Assembly (NCBI GenBank): GCA_963828555.1
Contig: CAWHEL010000004.1
Coordinates: 186,001-250,000 of the forward strand
Direction: 5' to 3'
Length of the DNA stretch: 64,000 nt
Origin: JADJPO01 sp963828555
Lineage (GTDB): Bacteria > Actinomycetota > Actinomycetes > Actinomycetales > Kineosporiaceae
Part shown: positions 26,170 to 35,139 of the stretch, piece after piece
Position numbering within the stretch: the stretch's first letter is position 1
How the letters are laid out: every line of letters begins with the position of its first letter
Translations under genes and position numbers: made by a program
Notes under the pieces: generated by a model
Databases searched by the model: none
Told to the model about the DNA's origin: nothing
Seen by the model: the letters and a program-made list of their open reading frames with translations, nothing else

Positions 26170-27105
26170 TCAGACGTCGAGCTCGGCCCGGGTCGGTGGG
26201 TCGGCGCCGGCGCGCTGGCAGGTGATTCCGGAGATGAGCACCGCGTGGTTCAGCATCGCGGTGAGTTCGCGCACGCTGATCTCGCGCAGCGCCTGGGCGC
26301 GGTCGCCGCCGAGCAGATCCGCTCCGGCCAGGTGGTCGAGCAGGCCGGACATGAACGAGTCGCCGGCGCCGACGGTGTCGACCACAGTGATCGGCGCGGA
26401 GGAGACGTCGGCCCTGCCGGCCCGGCACAGGCCGAGGGCGCCGGCGCCGCCACGGGTGAGCACCACGACGGACGGGCCCAGGTCCAGCCACTGCTCGGCC
26501 ACCTCGGCGGGCTCCTCGCCGGGGCGGAGCCAGGCCAGGTCCTCGTCGCTGACCTTGACCAGGTTGCAGGCGGCAACGAACTGCTCCACCCGGGCCCGGG
26601 CCGGGCCGGCCTCGCCCATCAGGCGGGGCCGAGCGTTCGGGTCGTAGCTGACCGTCATCCGGCCGGAGGCCGAACGCACCAGATCCAGGACGACGTCGCC
26701 GCCGGGCTGCAGGAAGGCGGCGATCGACCCGGTGTGCAGCGCCTTGGCCGGCAGCCCGCCGTCACCCAGCCGCTCGAGTGAGCTGACGGATTCAGGCAGC
26801 CGCCAGTCGATCTCGAAGTCGTAGGTGGCCATGCCCGCCGGGTCCAGGGTGGCGGTGGCGGTCGAGGTCGCGTCGTCGGTCTGCGATGCCTCGACCACGC
26901 GGACCCGGGAGGCCTCGAGACGGGCCCGGATGGTGTCGCCGCGCGCGTCATGGCCGAACCGGGTGAGCAAGGCCACATCGCGACCGAGGCGCCCTAGGCC
27001 CAGGGCGACGTTCGCCGGGCTCCCTCCGGGATGCTCGGCCACCCGTCCGTCCTGCTGACGCACGATATCGACCAGCGCTTCGCCCACGACCAGCACGTCG
27101 TCCAT
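26170..27105 (-). CDS. scrK: PfkB-family sugar kinase, probable fructokinase
   Basis: 311 residues. It should phosphorylate free fructose, the by-product of amylosucrase. Motifs of PfkB kinases: N-terminal VGEALVDIV and GGSPANVALGLGRLG, the ATP-binding end LTRGGAGALG and the anion hole/catalytic DTVGAGDSFMSGLL with the base Asp. It ends 26 bp from the convergent LacI gene, which groups the three genes as a sucrose module inserted between fumarase and DUF4245. Its own start is 63 bp from the divergent DUF4245 gene. Ribokinase-type specificity cannot be excluded by sequence alone. Confidence 0.88.
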   Translation of the reverse strand: MDDVLVVGEALVDIVRQQDGRVAEHPGGSPANVALGLGRLGRDVALLTRFGHDARGDTIRARLEASRVRVVEASQTDDATSTATATLDPAGMATYDFEIDWRLPESVSSLERLGDGGLPAKALHTGSIAAFLQPGGDVVLDLVRSASGRMTVSYDPNARPRLMGEAGPARARVEQFVAACNLVKVSDEDLAWLRPGEEPAEVAEQWLDLGPSVVVLTRGGAGALGLCRAGRADVSSAPITVVDTVGAGDSFMSGLLDHLAGADLLGGDRAQALREISVRELTAMLNHAVLISGITCQRAGADPPTRAELDV

Positions 27106-27168
27106 GGTGGGCGATCGTAGTCGTCATCCGGTTGGCGCCGGGAGGTCCTGCCACGACACGATGGGGCG

Positions 27169-27726
27169 GTGAGTGTGCCCAGCGGAGTCGATGCCCCCCC
27201 GGCAGCCAAACCGCGTCGGCGGACCACGACGGCCAACCTGCTGCTCGCGATGGGCGTGGTCTCCGCTCTCGTGGCGCTGATGTGGTTCCTCGTGCCGCGC
27301 CCGACCTCGGTTCCCCGCCCTTCGGTCGACCTGGCCTCGGCGGCGGCTGCCGCCGGACCGCGGGTGGGCTTCGAGCCGGCTGCGGTGCTGCCTTCGGGGT
27401 GGACGGTGACCAGCGCCGACGTCCGGGTGGACAGCGGCAACCTGGCCACCTGGACGGTCAACTACCTCACCGATGCCGGCCGGTATGTCGGCCTGATGCA
27501 GGCGCCGGGCTGGAACGCGAAGTGGCAGAGCTCGCTCACCCACGGCGGCACGCCGGACGGCGACCTCGTCGTCGGCGGTCGGGCATGGGAGGTGCTGGTG
27601 AAGCCGGAGAAGGAGATCACCACCCTGATGCTGCGCGAGCCGGAGCGCACCACGCTGGTCCTTGCCAAGTCCGGTGGCACCGCCGACGCCCGCGTCCTGG
27701 CCGAGAGCCTGCGGTCCGGCACGTGA
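27169..27726 (+). CDS. DUF4245 family membrane-anchored protein
   Basis: 185 residues with one N-terminal membrane helix (about 24-44, NLLLAMGVVSALVALMWFLV) and a secreted domain with the DUF4245 pattern (VGFEPAAVLPSGWTVTSADVR, WTVNYLTDAGRYVGLMQA, WNAKWQSSLTHGG). It is conserved next to glpX/fum in actinobacteria (Rv1100 in M. tuberculosis); no function is known. GTG 27169 follows CACGAT by six bases, a leaderless arrangement. Its stop overlaps the start of the next gene by 4 bp (GTGA), so the two are translationally coupled. Confidence 0.88.
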   Translation: MSVPSGVDAPPAAKPRRRTTTANLLLAMGVVSALVALMWFLVPRPTSVPRPSVDLASAAAAAGPRVGFEPAAVLPSGWTVTSADVRVDSGNLATWTVNYLTDAGRYVGLMQAPGWNAKWQSSLTHGGTPDGDLVVGGRAWEVLVKPEKEITTLMLREPERTTLVLAKSGGTADARVLAESLRSGT

Positions 27727-29210
27727 ACCGGCGCGAGCGCTGGTGGCTCGCCGCCGTCGTCCTGATCAGCTTCGCCACGTACTCGACCTACGCCTGGGTG
27801 CGTCACCTGCGCTTCGTCACCACCGGGTTCGACCTGGGCATCTTCGATCAGGCGGTGCGGGCCTACTCCCGTTTCCAGGCGCCGATCGTGCCGCTGAAGG
27901 GGCCGGGCTATCACCTGCTCGGCGACCACTTCCACCCGATCCTGGCGCTGTGGGCGCCGTTGTACTGGGTCTGGGACGACCCGCGGATGCTGCTGCTGGC
28001 CCAGGCAGCCCTGGTAGCCGCCTCGATCGTGCCGGTCGCGATCTTCGCCGCCCGCCGGCTCGGCGGCCGCCCGGCGCTGGTGGTGGCCGCGCTGTATGCC
28101 CTGAGCTGGCCGCTTCAGCGCATGATCCAGTTCGATGTGCACGAGATCGCCTTCGCGATCCCCCTGATCGCGGTGGTGGTCGACGCGATCGACCGCAGGG
28201 CCCACCGGACGACGCTCGCCGCCTGCGCACTGCTGCTGCTGGTCCGTGAGGACATGGGGGCATTCGTGCTGGTGGCCGGGGTGCTGGTCGCCCTCCGCTC
28301 GGGGAGGCTGTGGGGCCCGCGTCGTCGTCCTGCGCGGGGTGAGCTGCTGTGGGGGGCGGGCCTGGTCCTGCTCGGCGCAGCCGGCTACAAGGTGGCCACC
28401 GGGGTGGTGATCCCGCACTTCGCCGGGGGAGCGGGCTTCGTCTACTGGACCTTCCCGGAGCTCGGGCCGGACCTGGCCAGTGCCGCGCGATTCGCGCTCA
28501 CCCAGCCGTGGAGCGTGGTGGCGCTGATGGTGACGCCGTGGAAGAAGACGCAGACCCTGCTGGCGCTGGGCCTGCCCACCCTCTATCTCTGTCTCGGCTC
28601 GCGGTATGTCTGGCTCACCCTGCCCTTCCTGGCCCAGCGGATGCTCAATTCACGAGAACTGTTGTGGTCGACCAACTTCCACTACTCCAGTGTGCTGGCG
28701 CCGACCCTGGCCATGGCCGCGGTGGACACCCTCGGGAGGGTGCTGGCCTGGCGCCGGGTGCATGCGCGGCCGCGGCTGGCCCGAGCACTGCGTACCGGCT
28801 GGCTTGCCGGGGCCGCCGGAGTGGTGGCGATCGGCATGCTCGTGCAGGCGGGGGACTATCCACTGAGCCGGCTGTGGACCGAGCGGTTCTGGGTGCGCGA
28901 CCTGCGGGCGCAGGCGATCGAGGCTGTGCTGCCGGCCATCCCGCCCGACGTGTGCGTGGAGGCGGACAACACGATCGCGCCCCAGCTGACCCGGCGAGAC
29001 TACGTCACCCGGGTCGGCCGCTCGCGGGGGCTGGCCACCTGGATGGTGCTCGACTACAGCCGGGCCGATACCGGCTGGGAGGGCGGGACCCCGTCCGTGG
29101 CCTACGCCGAGGCGCTGCGGCGGGGCTTCGTGCCGGTGTTCGACCAGAACGTGATCGTGCTGCTGCACCGTCCGGGCATCGCGGTGGACCCCATCTGCCG
29201 CGTCCGCTGA
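27723..29210 (+). CDS. DUF2079 family polytopic membrane protein
   Basis: 495 residues from GTG 27723, which overlaps the DUF4245 stop as GTGA. At least ten hydrophobic segments are visible. The N-terminal part has the glycosyltransferase-like family signatures (YAWVRHLRFVTTGFDLGIFDQAVR, GDHFHPILALWAPLYW, DVHEIAFAIPL, LVREDMGAF), including the acidic residues expected in the first extracytoplasmic loop of GT-C-type enzymes. A sugar transfer from a lipid-linked donor is possible, but no member is well characterised. The overlap with DUF4245 suggests that the two proteins act together at the cell surface. Confidence 0.85.
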   Translation: MNRRERWWLAAVVLISFATYSTYAWVRHLRFVTTGFDLGIFDQAVRAYSRFQAPIVPLKGPGYHLLGDHFHPILALWAPLYWVWDDPRMLLLAQAALVAASIVPVAIFAARRLGGRPALVVAALYALSWPLQRMIQFDVHEIAFAIPLIAVVVDAIDRRAHRTTLAACALLLLVREDMGAFVLVAGVLVALRSGRLWGPRRRPARGELLWGAGLVLLGAAGYKVATGVVIPHFAGGAGFVYWTFPELGPDLASAARFALTQPWSVVALMVTPWKKTQTLLALGLPTLYLCLGSRYVWLTLPFLAQRMLNSRELLWSTNFHYSSVLAPTLAMAAVDTLGRVLAWRRVHARPRLARALRTGWLAGAAGVVAIGMLVQAGDYPLSRLWTERFWVRDLRAQAIEAVLPAIPPDVCVEADNTIAPQLTRRDYVTRVGRSRGLATWMVLDYSRADTGWEGGTPSVAYAEALRRGFVPVFDQNVIVLLHRPGIAVDPICRVR

Positions 29211-29424
29211 ACCGGGTGCGCTGGCCCGCTTGCACTGGCCCGCGCCCGCTCCGCCGCGGCTGACGATGGAGATCACGTTGAAGGTAACCGGCTGCTATCA
29301 CAGCCATTTCCTCGCATCGTGATCTTCATAGTCGAGGGCAGCGGCAGCAGTGGTGGTGGCGGCGGCGGGTTGTGGCTCGGGCGCCTGTGTCGGGGCCTGG
29401 CGGTCGACCGGGCGGTTCCGGTGG

Positions 29425-29688
29425 TCAGGGCCGCTCGAGCTGATCGTCGCGGGCGGCGACGGCGGCGTCGAGGCGCGCGCGGGCGCCGTCCAGCCATTGC
29501 TCGCAGCGGGTGGCCAAGGCCTCGCCGCGCTCCCACAGCTCGAGCGACTCCTCCAGCGTGGCCCCGCCGGACTCGAGCCTGCGGACGATGTCGACCAAGG
29601 CGTCACGGGCCTGCTCGTAGCCCAGCGCGGCGACGTCAGCATTGGCTGTGGACGTGGCGGCGGCCGCCTTCTTGGTCACCTGGGTCAC
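29425..29688 (-). CDS. xseB: exodeoxyribonuclease VII small subunit
   Basis: 87 residues; three helices with the XseB signature (ALGYEQARDALVDIVRRLESGGATLEESLELWERGEALATRCEQWL). The small subunit binds XseA in several copies to form the single-strand-specific exonuclease. Its GTG start overlaps the xseA stop by 4 bp (GTGA), giving tight translational coupling in the order xseA-xseB. The 214 bp beyond its 3' end hold no supported gene. Confidence 0.94.
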   Translation of the reverse strand: MTQVTKKAAAATSTANADVAALGYEQARDALVDIVRRLESGGATLEESLELWERGEALATRCEQWLDGARARLDAAVAARDDQLERP

Positions 29689-30935
29689 TGTAGGACCTCC
29701 GCCACTGCGGTCAGCTCGCCCTCGGCCAGGCGCACCCGAAGCCTCGCCCCGGCCTCGACCTGCGCGGGTGCACGCACCACGTCGCCGGCCCGCGCGCCGT
29801 CGGCCAGTTGGACGACGGCATAGCCCCGGGCCAGCGTCGCCGCCGGCGACAGAGAGGAGACCCGCGACCGCAGGTGCTGCACGTCGTCCGCGCCGCGGTC
29901 GAGCCGGGCCCGCAGCGCCGTGCGCGCCCGGGCCAGGTCGGCTGCCAACTCCTCGTGGTGGCGACCGAGCAGGCGTTGTGGTTCGGCCAGCACAGGCCGG
30001 GCGCGCAGCTCGGCGAGGGTGTGGTGTTCCCGGTCGAGCCGGGTGCGCACCGCGCCGAGCGTGCGAGAGCGTGCCTGGACGACGGCCGCGCGCTCGGCAG
30101 CGACGTCCGGCACGATCCGGCGGGCGGCGTCGGTGGGGGTGGAGGCGCGGATGTCGGCCACGAGGTCGAGCAGCGGGGCGTCGACCTCGTGCCCGATCGC
30201 CGAGACCACCGGGGTGCGGCAGGCCGCCACCGCGCGCAGCAGGGTCTCGTTGCTGAACGGCAGCAGATCCTCCAGGGAACCGCCGCCCCTGGCGATCACG
30301 ATCACCTCGACCGCCGGCTCGGCGTCGAGGGCGGCGAGTGCCGCCACCACGTCGGTGACCGCGTTCGTGCCCTGCACGGCGACCGAGCGGATGTCGAAAG
30401 TCACCTGAGGCCAGCGCCGGCGGGCATTGTCGACCACGTCCTTCTCCGCGGCGCTGGCCCGACCGCAGATCAGACCGACGACATCGGGCAGGAAGGGCAG
30501 CCGCGTTTTGCGCTCGGCGGCGAACAGCCCCTCAGCGGCCAGTACCCGGCGCAGGTGCTCGAGCCGGGCCAGTAGCTCGCCCACCCCGACAGGTCGCAGA
30601 TCGTCGGCGGCGAGGCTCAGGCTGCCTCGGCGCGGGAACAGTTGCGGCCGGGCGTGCACCACGACATGGCTGCCGTCGCTGAGCGGTCCGGGCAGGGCGT
30701 CGAGCACCCGGGCGGAGACGGTGAGCGAGAACGACAGGTCGACATCGGTGTCGCGCAGGGTGAGATACACCGTGCCCTGTCCCGGGCGGCGGGTGATCTG
30801 CACGACCTGGCCCTCCAGCCACACCGCGGGGGCCTTGGCCACGTACTCGGTGAGCTTGGCGGTGAGCAGTCGAACCGGCCACGGCCGCTCGGGCGTAGTG
30901 GCTCCCGCGGTGGCCGGGATGTCGCGCGTGCTCAC
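29685..30935 (-). CDS. xseA: exodeoxyribonuclease VII large subunit
   Basis: 416 residues. An N-terminal OB-fold (VWLEGQVVQITRRPGQGTVYLTLRD) is followed by the catalytic domain (VGLICGRASAAEKDVVDNARRRWP; IVIARGGGSLEDLLPFSNETLLRAVAACRTPVVSAIGHEVDAPLLDLVADIRASTPTDAA) and a long coiled coil carrying the XseB-binding region. The nuclease degrades single-stranded DNA in both directions and aids repair. GTG 30935 follows TAGGGT by six bases (leaderless-like). It is divergent from ispH; the two -10 boxes are only about 45 bp apart. Confidence 0.95.
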   Translation of the reverse strand: MSTRDIPATAGATTPERPWPVRLLTAKLTEYVAKAPAVWLEGQVVQITRRPGQGTVYLTLRDTDVDLSFSLTVSARVLDALPGPLSDGSHVVVHARPQLFPRRGSLSLAADDLRPVGVGELLARLEHLRRVLAAEGLFAAERKTRLPFLPDVVGLICGRASAAEKDVVDNARRRWPQVTFDIRSVAVQGTNAVTDVVAALAALDAEPAVEVIVIARGGGSLEDLLPFSNETLLRAVAACRTPVVSAIGHEVDAPLLDLVADIRASTPTDAARRIVPDVAAERAAVVQARSRTLGAVRTRLDREHHTLAELRARPVLAEPQRLLGRHHEELAADLARARTALRARLDRGADDVQHLRSRVSSLSPAATLARGYAVVQLADGARAGDVVRAPAQVEAGARLRVRLAEGELTAVAEVLQ

Positions 30936-30991
30936 CGGGCCACCCTATGCAGCCGAACGGGGCGCGAGCTGCCGACTGCCGCCGGGCTACG

Positions 30992-30997
30992 TACGAT
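30992..30997 (+). promoter_or_regulatory. -10 box of a leaderless promoter (ispH)
   Basis: TACGAT, a good -10 match, ends six bases before the GTG at 31004 and no ribosome binding site follows. The divergent xseA has TAGGGT on the opposite strand at 30942-30947 with the same six-base spacing, so this 68-bp gap probably holds two leaderless promoters. Confidence 0.6.
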
Positions 30998-31003
30998 GAG
31001 CCG

Positions 31004-32008
31004 GTGACCGAACCCCTGACCTCTGAGCAGACCCCGCCCGGCCAGCCCGCCCCGCAGCGCAGGGTGCTGCTCGCGGCACCTCGCGGCTACTGCGCCGGAG
31101 TCGACCGGGCCGTGGTGGCGGTGGAGAAGGCGCTCGAGCTGTACGGGGCGCCGGTGTATGTCCGCAAGCAGATCGTGCACAACCGGCATGTGGTCTCCAC
31201 GCTCGAACAGCGCGGCGCGGTGTTCGTGGACGAGACCGACGAGGTGCCCGAGGGCGGCCTGGTGGTCTTCTCCGCGCACGGCGTGGCCCCGGTGGTGCAC
31301 CAGCAGGCCGAGCAGCGGGGCCTGCGCACCATCGACGCGACCTGCCCGCTGGTGACCAAGGTGCACAAGGAGGCGGTCCGGTTCGCCGAGGCCGACTACG
31401 ACATCCTGCTGGTCGGCCACGAGGGGCACGAGGAGGTGGAGGGCACGGCGGGGGAGGCCCCCGAGCACATCCAGATCGTCAACGGGCCGGACGACGTCGA
31501 TCAGGTCGTGGTCCGCGACCCCGAGCGGGTGATCTGGTTGTCGCAGACCACGCTCTCCGTGGACGAGACGATGGAGACCGTGCGCCGGCTTCGGCTGCGT
31601 TTCCCCAACCTGGCCGACCCGCCGAGCGACGACATCTGCTACGCCACGCAGAACCGTCAGGTCGCTGTGAAGAAGATCGCGCCGTTGTGCGACCTGATGG
31701 TGGTGGTCGGGTCGAGTAACTCCTCCAACTCGGTGCGCCTGGTCGAGGTGGCGCTGGAGCACGGTGCGCATGCCGCCCACCGGGTGGACTGGGCTGCCGA
31801 GATCGACCCTGCCTGGCTCGACGGCGCGATCACCGTGGGCGTGACCTCGGGCGCCTCCGTGCCCGAGGTGTTGGTCAGTGGCGTGCTCGACCTTCTGGCC
31901 GACCACGGCTTCACCGCCGTCGAGGAGGTCGTCACGGCCGAGGAGGACCTGCTGTTCTCGCTGCCCAAGGAGCTGCGCCGCGACCTCAAGACCGCCGCGG
32001 CTCACTGA
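31004..32008 (+). CDS. ispH: 4-hydroxy-3-methylbut-2-enyl diphosphate reductase
   Basis: 334 residues. It is the last enzyme of the MEP pathway and makes IPP and DMAPP. The three iron-sulfur cysteines are in RGYCAGVDRAV, TIDATCPLVTKVHKE and PLCDLMVVVGSSNSSNSVRLVEVA; catalytic HNRHVV and SAHGVAP motifs and the TQTTL-like WLSQTTLSVDET strand are present. Start GTG 31004 gives the expected short N-terminal tail. Position beside xseA equals Rv1110 (lytB2) in M. tuberculosis. Confidence 0.97.
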   Translation: MTEPLTSEQTPPGQPAPQRRVLLAAPRGYCAGVDRAVVAVEKALELYGAPVYVRKQIVHNRHVVSTLEQRGAVFVDETDEVPEGGLVVFSAHGVAPVVHQQAEQRGLRTIDATCPLVTKVHKEAVRFAEADYDILLVGHEGHEEVEGTAGEAPEHIQIVNGPDDVDQVVVRDPERVIWLSQTTLSVDETMETVRRLRLRFPNLADPPSDDICYATQNRQVAVKKIAPLCDLMVVVGSSNSSNSVRLVEVALEHGAHAAHRVDWAAEIDPAWLDGAITVGVTSGASVPEVLVSGVLDLLADHGFTAVEEVVTAEEDLLFSLPKELRRDLKTAAAH

Positions 32009-32021
32009 CCGCCGCGGCTCA

Positions 32022-33197
32022 TCAGCCGACCTCCCGGGCGGCCAGGTCGGAGGCAGCCGACTCGACGGCGGTCAGCTCGGGCACGGTGAGCGGCCGACGG
32101 GTCACGACCAGGGGTTCCACCTCGGTCAGGTCTGTGTCGGTCAGGTCGAGGTCGTGCAGCCGCCGCGCGGTGACCAGGACTCGGCGCTCCAGGGTGCCGA
32201 CGAGGGCGTTGTAGTCCTCCACGGCGCGCTCCAGGGTCTTGCCGAGCCGGGTGGTGTGCCCGCCGAGGGTGCCCAGCCGGGCATAGAGCTCGCGACCGGT
32301 GGTGAAGATCTCCCGTGCGCTGCCGGTCAGCGCGTCGGTCTGCCAGGTCAGTGCGATCGTGCGCAGCAGGGCGAGCAACGTGGTCGGAGTGGCCAGCACA
32401 ACCCGTCGAGCCATCGCGTGCTCGAGCAGGCTGGGATCGGCCGAGCAGGCCGAAGCCAGGAAGGCCTCGCCGGGCACGAAACAGATCACCAGCTCCGGGC
32501 TCGGGTCGAACGCGAGCCAGTACTCCTTGGCAGCCAGGGTGTCGACGTGGCTGCGCAGGGCCCGGGCATGCGCACCTGCAGCCTCCCGCAGCCGTCCGGC
32601 GGCGCCCTCGTCGTCCGCGCCTTCGCTCGCCTCGAGGAAGGCGGCCAGCGGTGCCTTGGCATCGACCACCACATGCTTGCCACCCGGCAGGTGCACGACC
32701 AGGTCCGGGCGGACGCTCGCGCCGTCCGGCCGGGTGCCGTGCGCCTGGGTGGTGAAATCGACCCGGGCAAGCATGCCCGCGTGCTCGACCACCCGACGGA
32801 GCTGCACCTCCCCCCAGGCCCCGCGTGCGGTGGGAGCCCGCAGCGCCCCGGCGAGGGCCGAGGTCTGCACCCGCAACGCCTCGCCGGACACCCGCACGGC
32901 CTCGATCTGCTCCCCGAGCCGCGAGTACTGCGCCACCCGGTCGCGCTCCAGCCCGGCCACCTGCTGCTCCACCCGCGCCAGGGCGCCGGCCAGGGGGGAC
33001 AGCGTGGCCGCCAGCTCTCGGTCCTGTGCGGCGGCCCCTTCCAGGTCGGTGACCCGCTCGCGCAGCAGGTCGCTCTCGCCGGCAGCCCGGGCCAGCCGTT
33101 CCCGCAGTCCAGCCACCACCGTGAACCAGGTCAGGGTGGCCCCGATGAGTGCGCCCAGCACGAGGGCGGCCAGCCCGGAGGTGAACCATTCGCTCAT
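32022..33197 (-). CDS. rmuC: DNA recombination protein RmuC
   Basis: 391 residues from ATG 33197. One N-terminal membrane helix (GLAALVLGALIGATLTWFTVV), a coiled-coil segment (LRERLARAAGESDLLRERVTDLEG onward), and the RmuC nuclease-like domain (GAWGEVQLRRVVEHAGM; RPDLVVHLPGGKHVVVDAKAPLAAFLEA; FVPGEAFLASA; ATPTTLLALLRTIALTWQ). RmuC limits inverted-repeat rearrangement in E. coli. It converges on ispH with only 13 bp between stops. Confidence 0.93.
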   Translation of the reverse strand: MSEWFTSGLAALVLGALIGATLTWFTVVAGLRERLARAAGESDLLRERVTDLEGAAAQDRELAATLSPLAGALARVEQQVAGLERDRVAQYSRLGEQIEAVRVSGEALRVQTSALAGALRAPTARGAWGEVQLRRVVEHAGMLARVDFTTQAHGTRPDGASVRPDLVVHLPGGKHVVVDAKAPLAAFLEASEGADDEGAAGRLREAAGAHARALRSHVDTLAAKEYWLAFDPSPELVICFVPGEAFLASACSADPSLLEHAMARRVVLATPTTLLALLRTIALTWQTDALTGSAREIFTTGRELYARLGTLGGHTTRLGKTLERAVEDYNALVGTLERRVLVTARRLHDLDLTDTDLTEVEPLVVTRRPLTVPELTAVESAASDLAAREVG

Positions 33198-33343
33198 GCC
33201 GCTCAGGGTGGCACCGACCACCGACAACCCGGCCGGGACACGTCGCGGAGGGCTCGGAGGTCGTCTCGGGGTCCGGGCCCTACTCCACGTGATGTGATCT
33301 GGGTTCACGGCAGGTTGTCGGTGGTCGGTGCCAGCCTGGCGTC

Positions 33344-33910
33344 ATGGCGACGACGACGAAGGCCCGGCCCCTGTTGAACGGCACTCTGTCTGGTGACGAG
33401 CTGATGCGCTGGTACTGGCTTCGGGAGGAGTTGGCTGCGTTCGCTGGCCAGGTCGGAGTGAGTGCGGCGGGCAGCAAGGAGGCGCTTCAGCAGCGGCTGG
33501 CGGCGTATCTGGACGGGCGTGTCGACGACGCGCCAGCCCCGACCACGGGACGGCGATCAGGAACCCAGCTCAGCGGGCTGCTCAGCGAGAGCAAGGTGGT
33601 GCCGCGGGGCCAGCGCTGCAGTCAGCACCTGCGTGCCTGGTTCGAGACGCAGTTGGGTCCAGGGTTCCGTTTCGACAGCGAGATGCGACAGTGGTTCGCA
33701 GAGACTGACGGAAGCGCGACGCTGGGTGACGCCATGAGGCACTGGCACTTCACCCGCAGCAGGACGCCTCAGGTGATCGGGCGTCAGTTCGAGTTCAATC
33801 GGTTCACCCGTTCATGGCACGCGGCTCATCCTGGCGGGACCCGCGAGGAGCTGATGGACGCCTGGCGCGAATACCGTGCGCTGCCTGTCGACGTCCGTGG
33901 GCGTGCCTGA
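33344..33910 (+). CDS. DUF6434 / SAP-like domain protein
   Basis: 188 residues. The N-terminal part resembles a SAP-type helix-extended-loop-helix (LREELAAFAGQVGVSAAGSKEALQQRLAAYL), and the C-terminal half carries the DUF6434 pattern (FNRFTRSWHAAHPGGTREELMDAWREYRALP). SAP domains bind nucleic acids, but function is unknown. ATG 33344 follows CAGCCT by six bases, suggesting a leaderless transcript. It is convergent with the MFS gene. Confidence 0.8.
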   Translation: MATTTKARPLLNGTLSGDELMRWYWLREELAAFAGQVGVSAAGSKEALQQRLAAYLDGRVDDAPAPTTGRRSGTQLSGLLSESKVVPRGQRCSQHLRAWFETQLGPGFRFDSEMRQWFAETDGSATLGDAMRHWHFTRSRTPQVIGRQFEFNRFTRSWHAAHPGGTREELMDAWREYRALPVDVRGRA

Positions 33911-33920
33911 GAAGCAGCCT

Positions 33921-35123
33921 TCAGACGGGCTCCCCGACCCTGCCCCGGGTGCCCGACCAGATCACCAGGAAGGCGATCGGGGCGAGCAGGCCGATCGCGC
34001 TCAGCGACAGCACCCCGTAGCTCGTGGCGGCCAGGATCGGCCCGGCCAGCGCCCCCGCCAGTGCTGCCGACAGTCCCATCACCAGGTCGCCGGTGCCCTG
34101 GACCCGGGTCCGGGACTCCACCGGAACACTGCCCGACAACAGCGCCGACCCGGCCACCATGCAGGCCGACCAGCCCAGACCGAGCAGGGTCAGCCCCACG
34201 GCGACCCGGGTGCGCTGGATGTCCGCGGCGCCGGAGGTGGTCACCAGGGAGACCAGAAGCAGGACGACGCCGAGCATGATCGTGCGCTGTGGTCCCCACC
34301 GGTCAGTCAGCCAGCCGGAGACCGGGCTGAGGGCGTACATGCCGGCGACGTGCAGGCTGATCACCAGCCCGACGATCTGCAGGCTGGCGCCTCCGTGGCC
34401 CAGATGCACCGGGGTCATCACCATCACGGCGACCATCGCTGCATGCGCGCCCGCCATGGCGCTCAGCCCGGCGAGCGCCGGTGGCCTGCCCGTCACGACC
34501 CGCAGCGCATCCAGGATCCGGCCCCCGCCGGCGTGATGGGCCAAGGGCTCCCGGCCTCCCGGGAGCAACCCCGCCGCCGCGGCCGCCAGGCCGAACGCGG
34601 CCATCGAGAACAGGAACGGCCCGGCCAGGGAGGGCAGCCCGAGGAGTTCGCCGACCCGCCCGCCGGCCCCGGAGAGGTTGGGCCCTAGTACGGCGCCGAT
34701 CGTGGTCGCCCAGACCACGGTGGAGAGCAACGTCCCGCGGTGCTCGGCCGGCACACCGTCGATCGCGGCGTAGCGGGCCTGCAGGCCGACCGTGGAACTG
34801 GAGCCGAACAGTGCCATTCCGACCAGCAGCAGGACCACCTGATCTGTCGCTGCCCCGGCGATCACCCCGATCGCACCGGCCAGGGCGATCAGGTAACCCG
34901 CCGACAGGGCCGGCGCCCGACCGCGGCGCTCGGCCGCGGTGGCCAGCGGAACGGCGAGCAGCGAGCCGCCGAGCACGGAGGCGGTCTGCGCGAGCCCGGC
35001 GAAGGAGGTGGAACCGGAGATCTCCTCGGCCAGCAGTCCGCCGACGGCGAAGCCGCTGCCCACCCCGATCCCGCCGAGGATCTGGCTGGTCACCAGGTAG
35101 GGAAGCCGCCGTCGTGAGATCAC
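33921..35123 (-). CDS. MFS transporter
   Basis: 400 residues with twelve predicted membrane helices. The family A-type loop appears as AVPLATAAERRGRAPALS after helix 2, and SGWLTDRWGPQRTIML repeats it in the second half, as in drug/proton antiporters. Substrate unknown. GTG 35123 is used; it lies 16 bp downstream of the CWB2-protein gene, which reads in the same direction, so they may share a transcript. Confidence 0.88.
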   Translation of the reverse strand: MISRRRLPYLVTSQILGGIGVGSGFAVGGLLAEEISGSTSFAGLAQTASVLGGSLLAVPLATAAERRGRAPALSAGYLIALAGAIGVIAGAATDQVVLLLVGMALFGSSSTVGLQARYAAIDGVPAEHRGTLLSTVVWATTIGAVLGPNLSGAGGRVGELLGLPSLAGPFLFSMAAFGLAAAAAGLLPGGREPLAHHAGGGRILDALRVVTGRPPALAGLSAMAGAHAAMVAVMVMTPVHLGHGGASLQIVGLVISLHVAGMYALSPVSGWLTDRWGPQRTIMLGVVLLLVSLVTTSGAADIQRTRVAVGLTLLGLGWSACMVAGSALLSGSVPVESRTRVQGTGDLVMGLSAALAGALAGPILAATSYGVLSLSAIGLLAPIAFLVIWSGTRGRVGEPV

Positions 35124-35139
35124 AAGGACCCAGTGTGCG

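Noticed and set aside
29211..29424. Minus-strand extension of xseB reading QAPTQAPEPQPAAATTTAAAALDYEDHD
   Set aside because: It is in a different frame from xseB, which ends with a normal stop at 29425 at the usual length; the Pro/Ala tail has no independent support.
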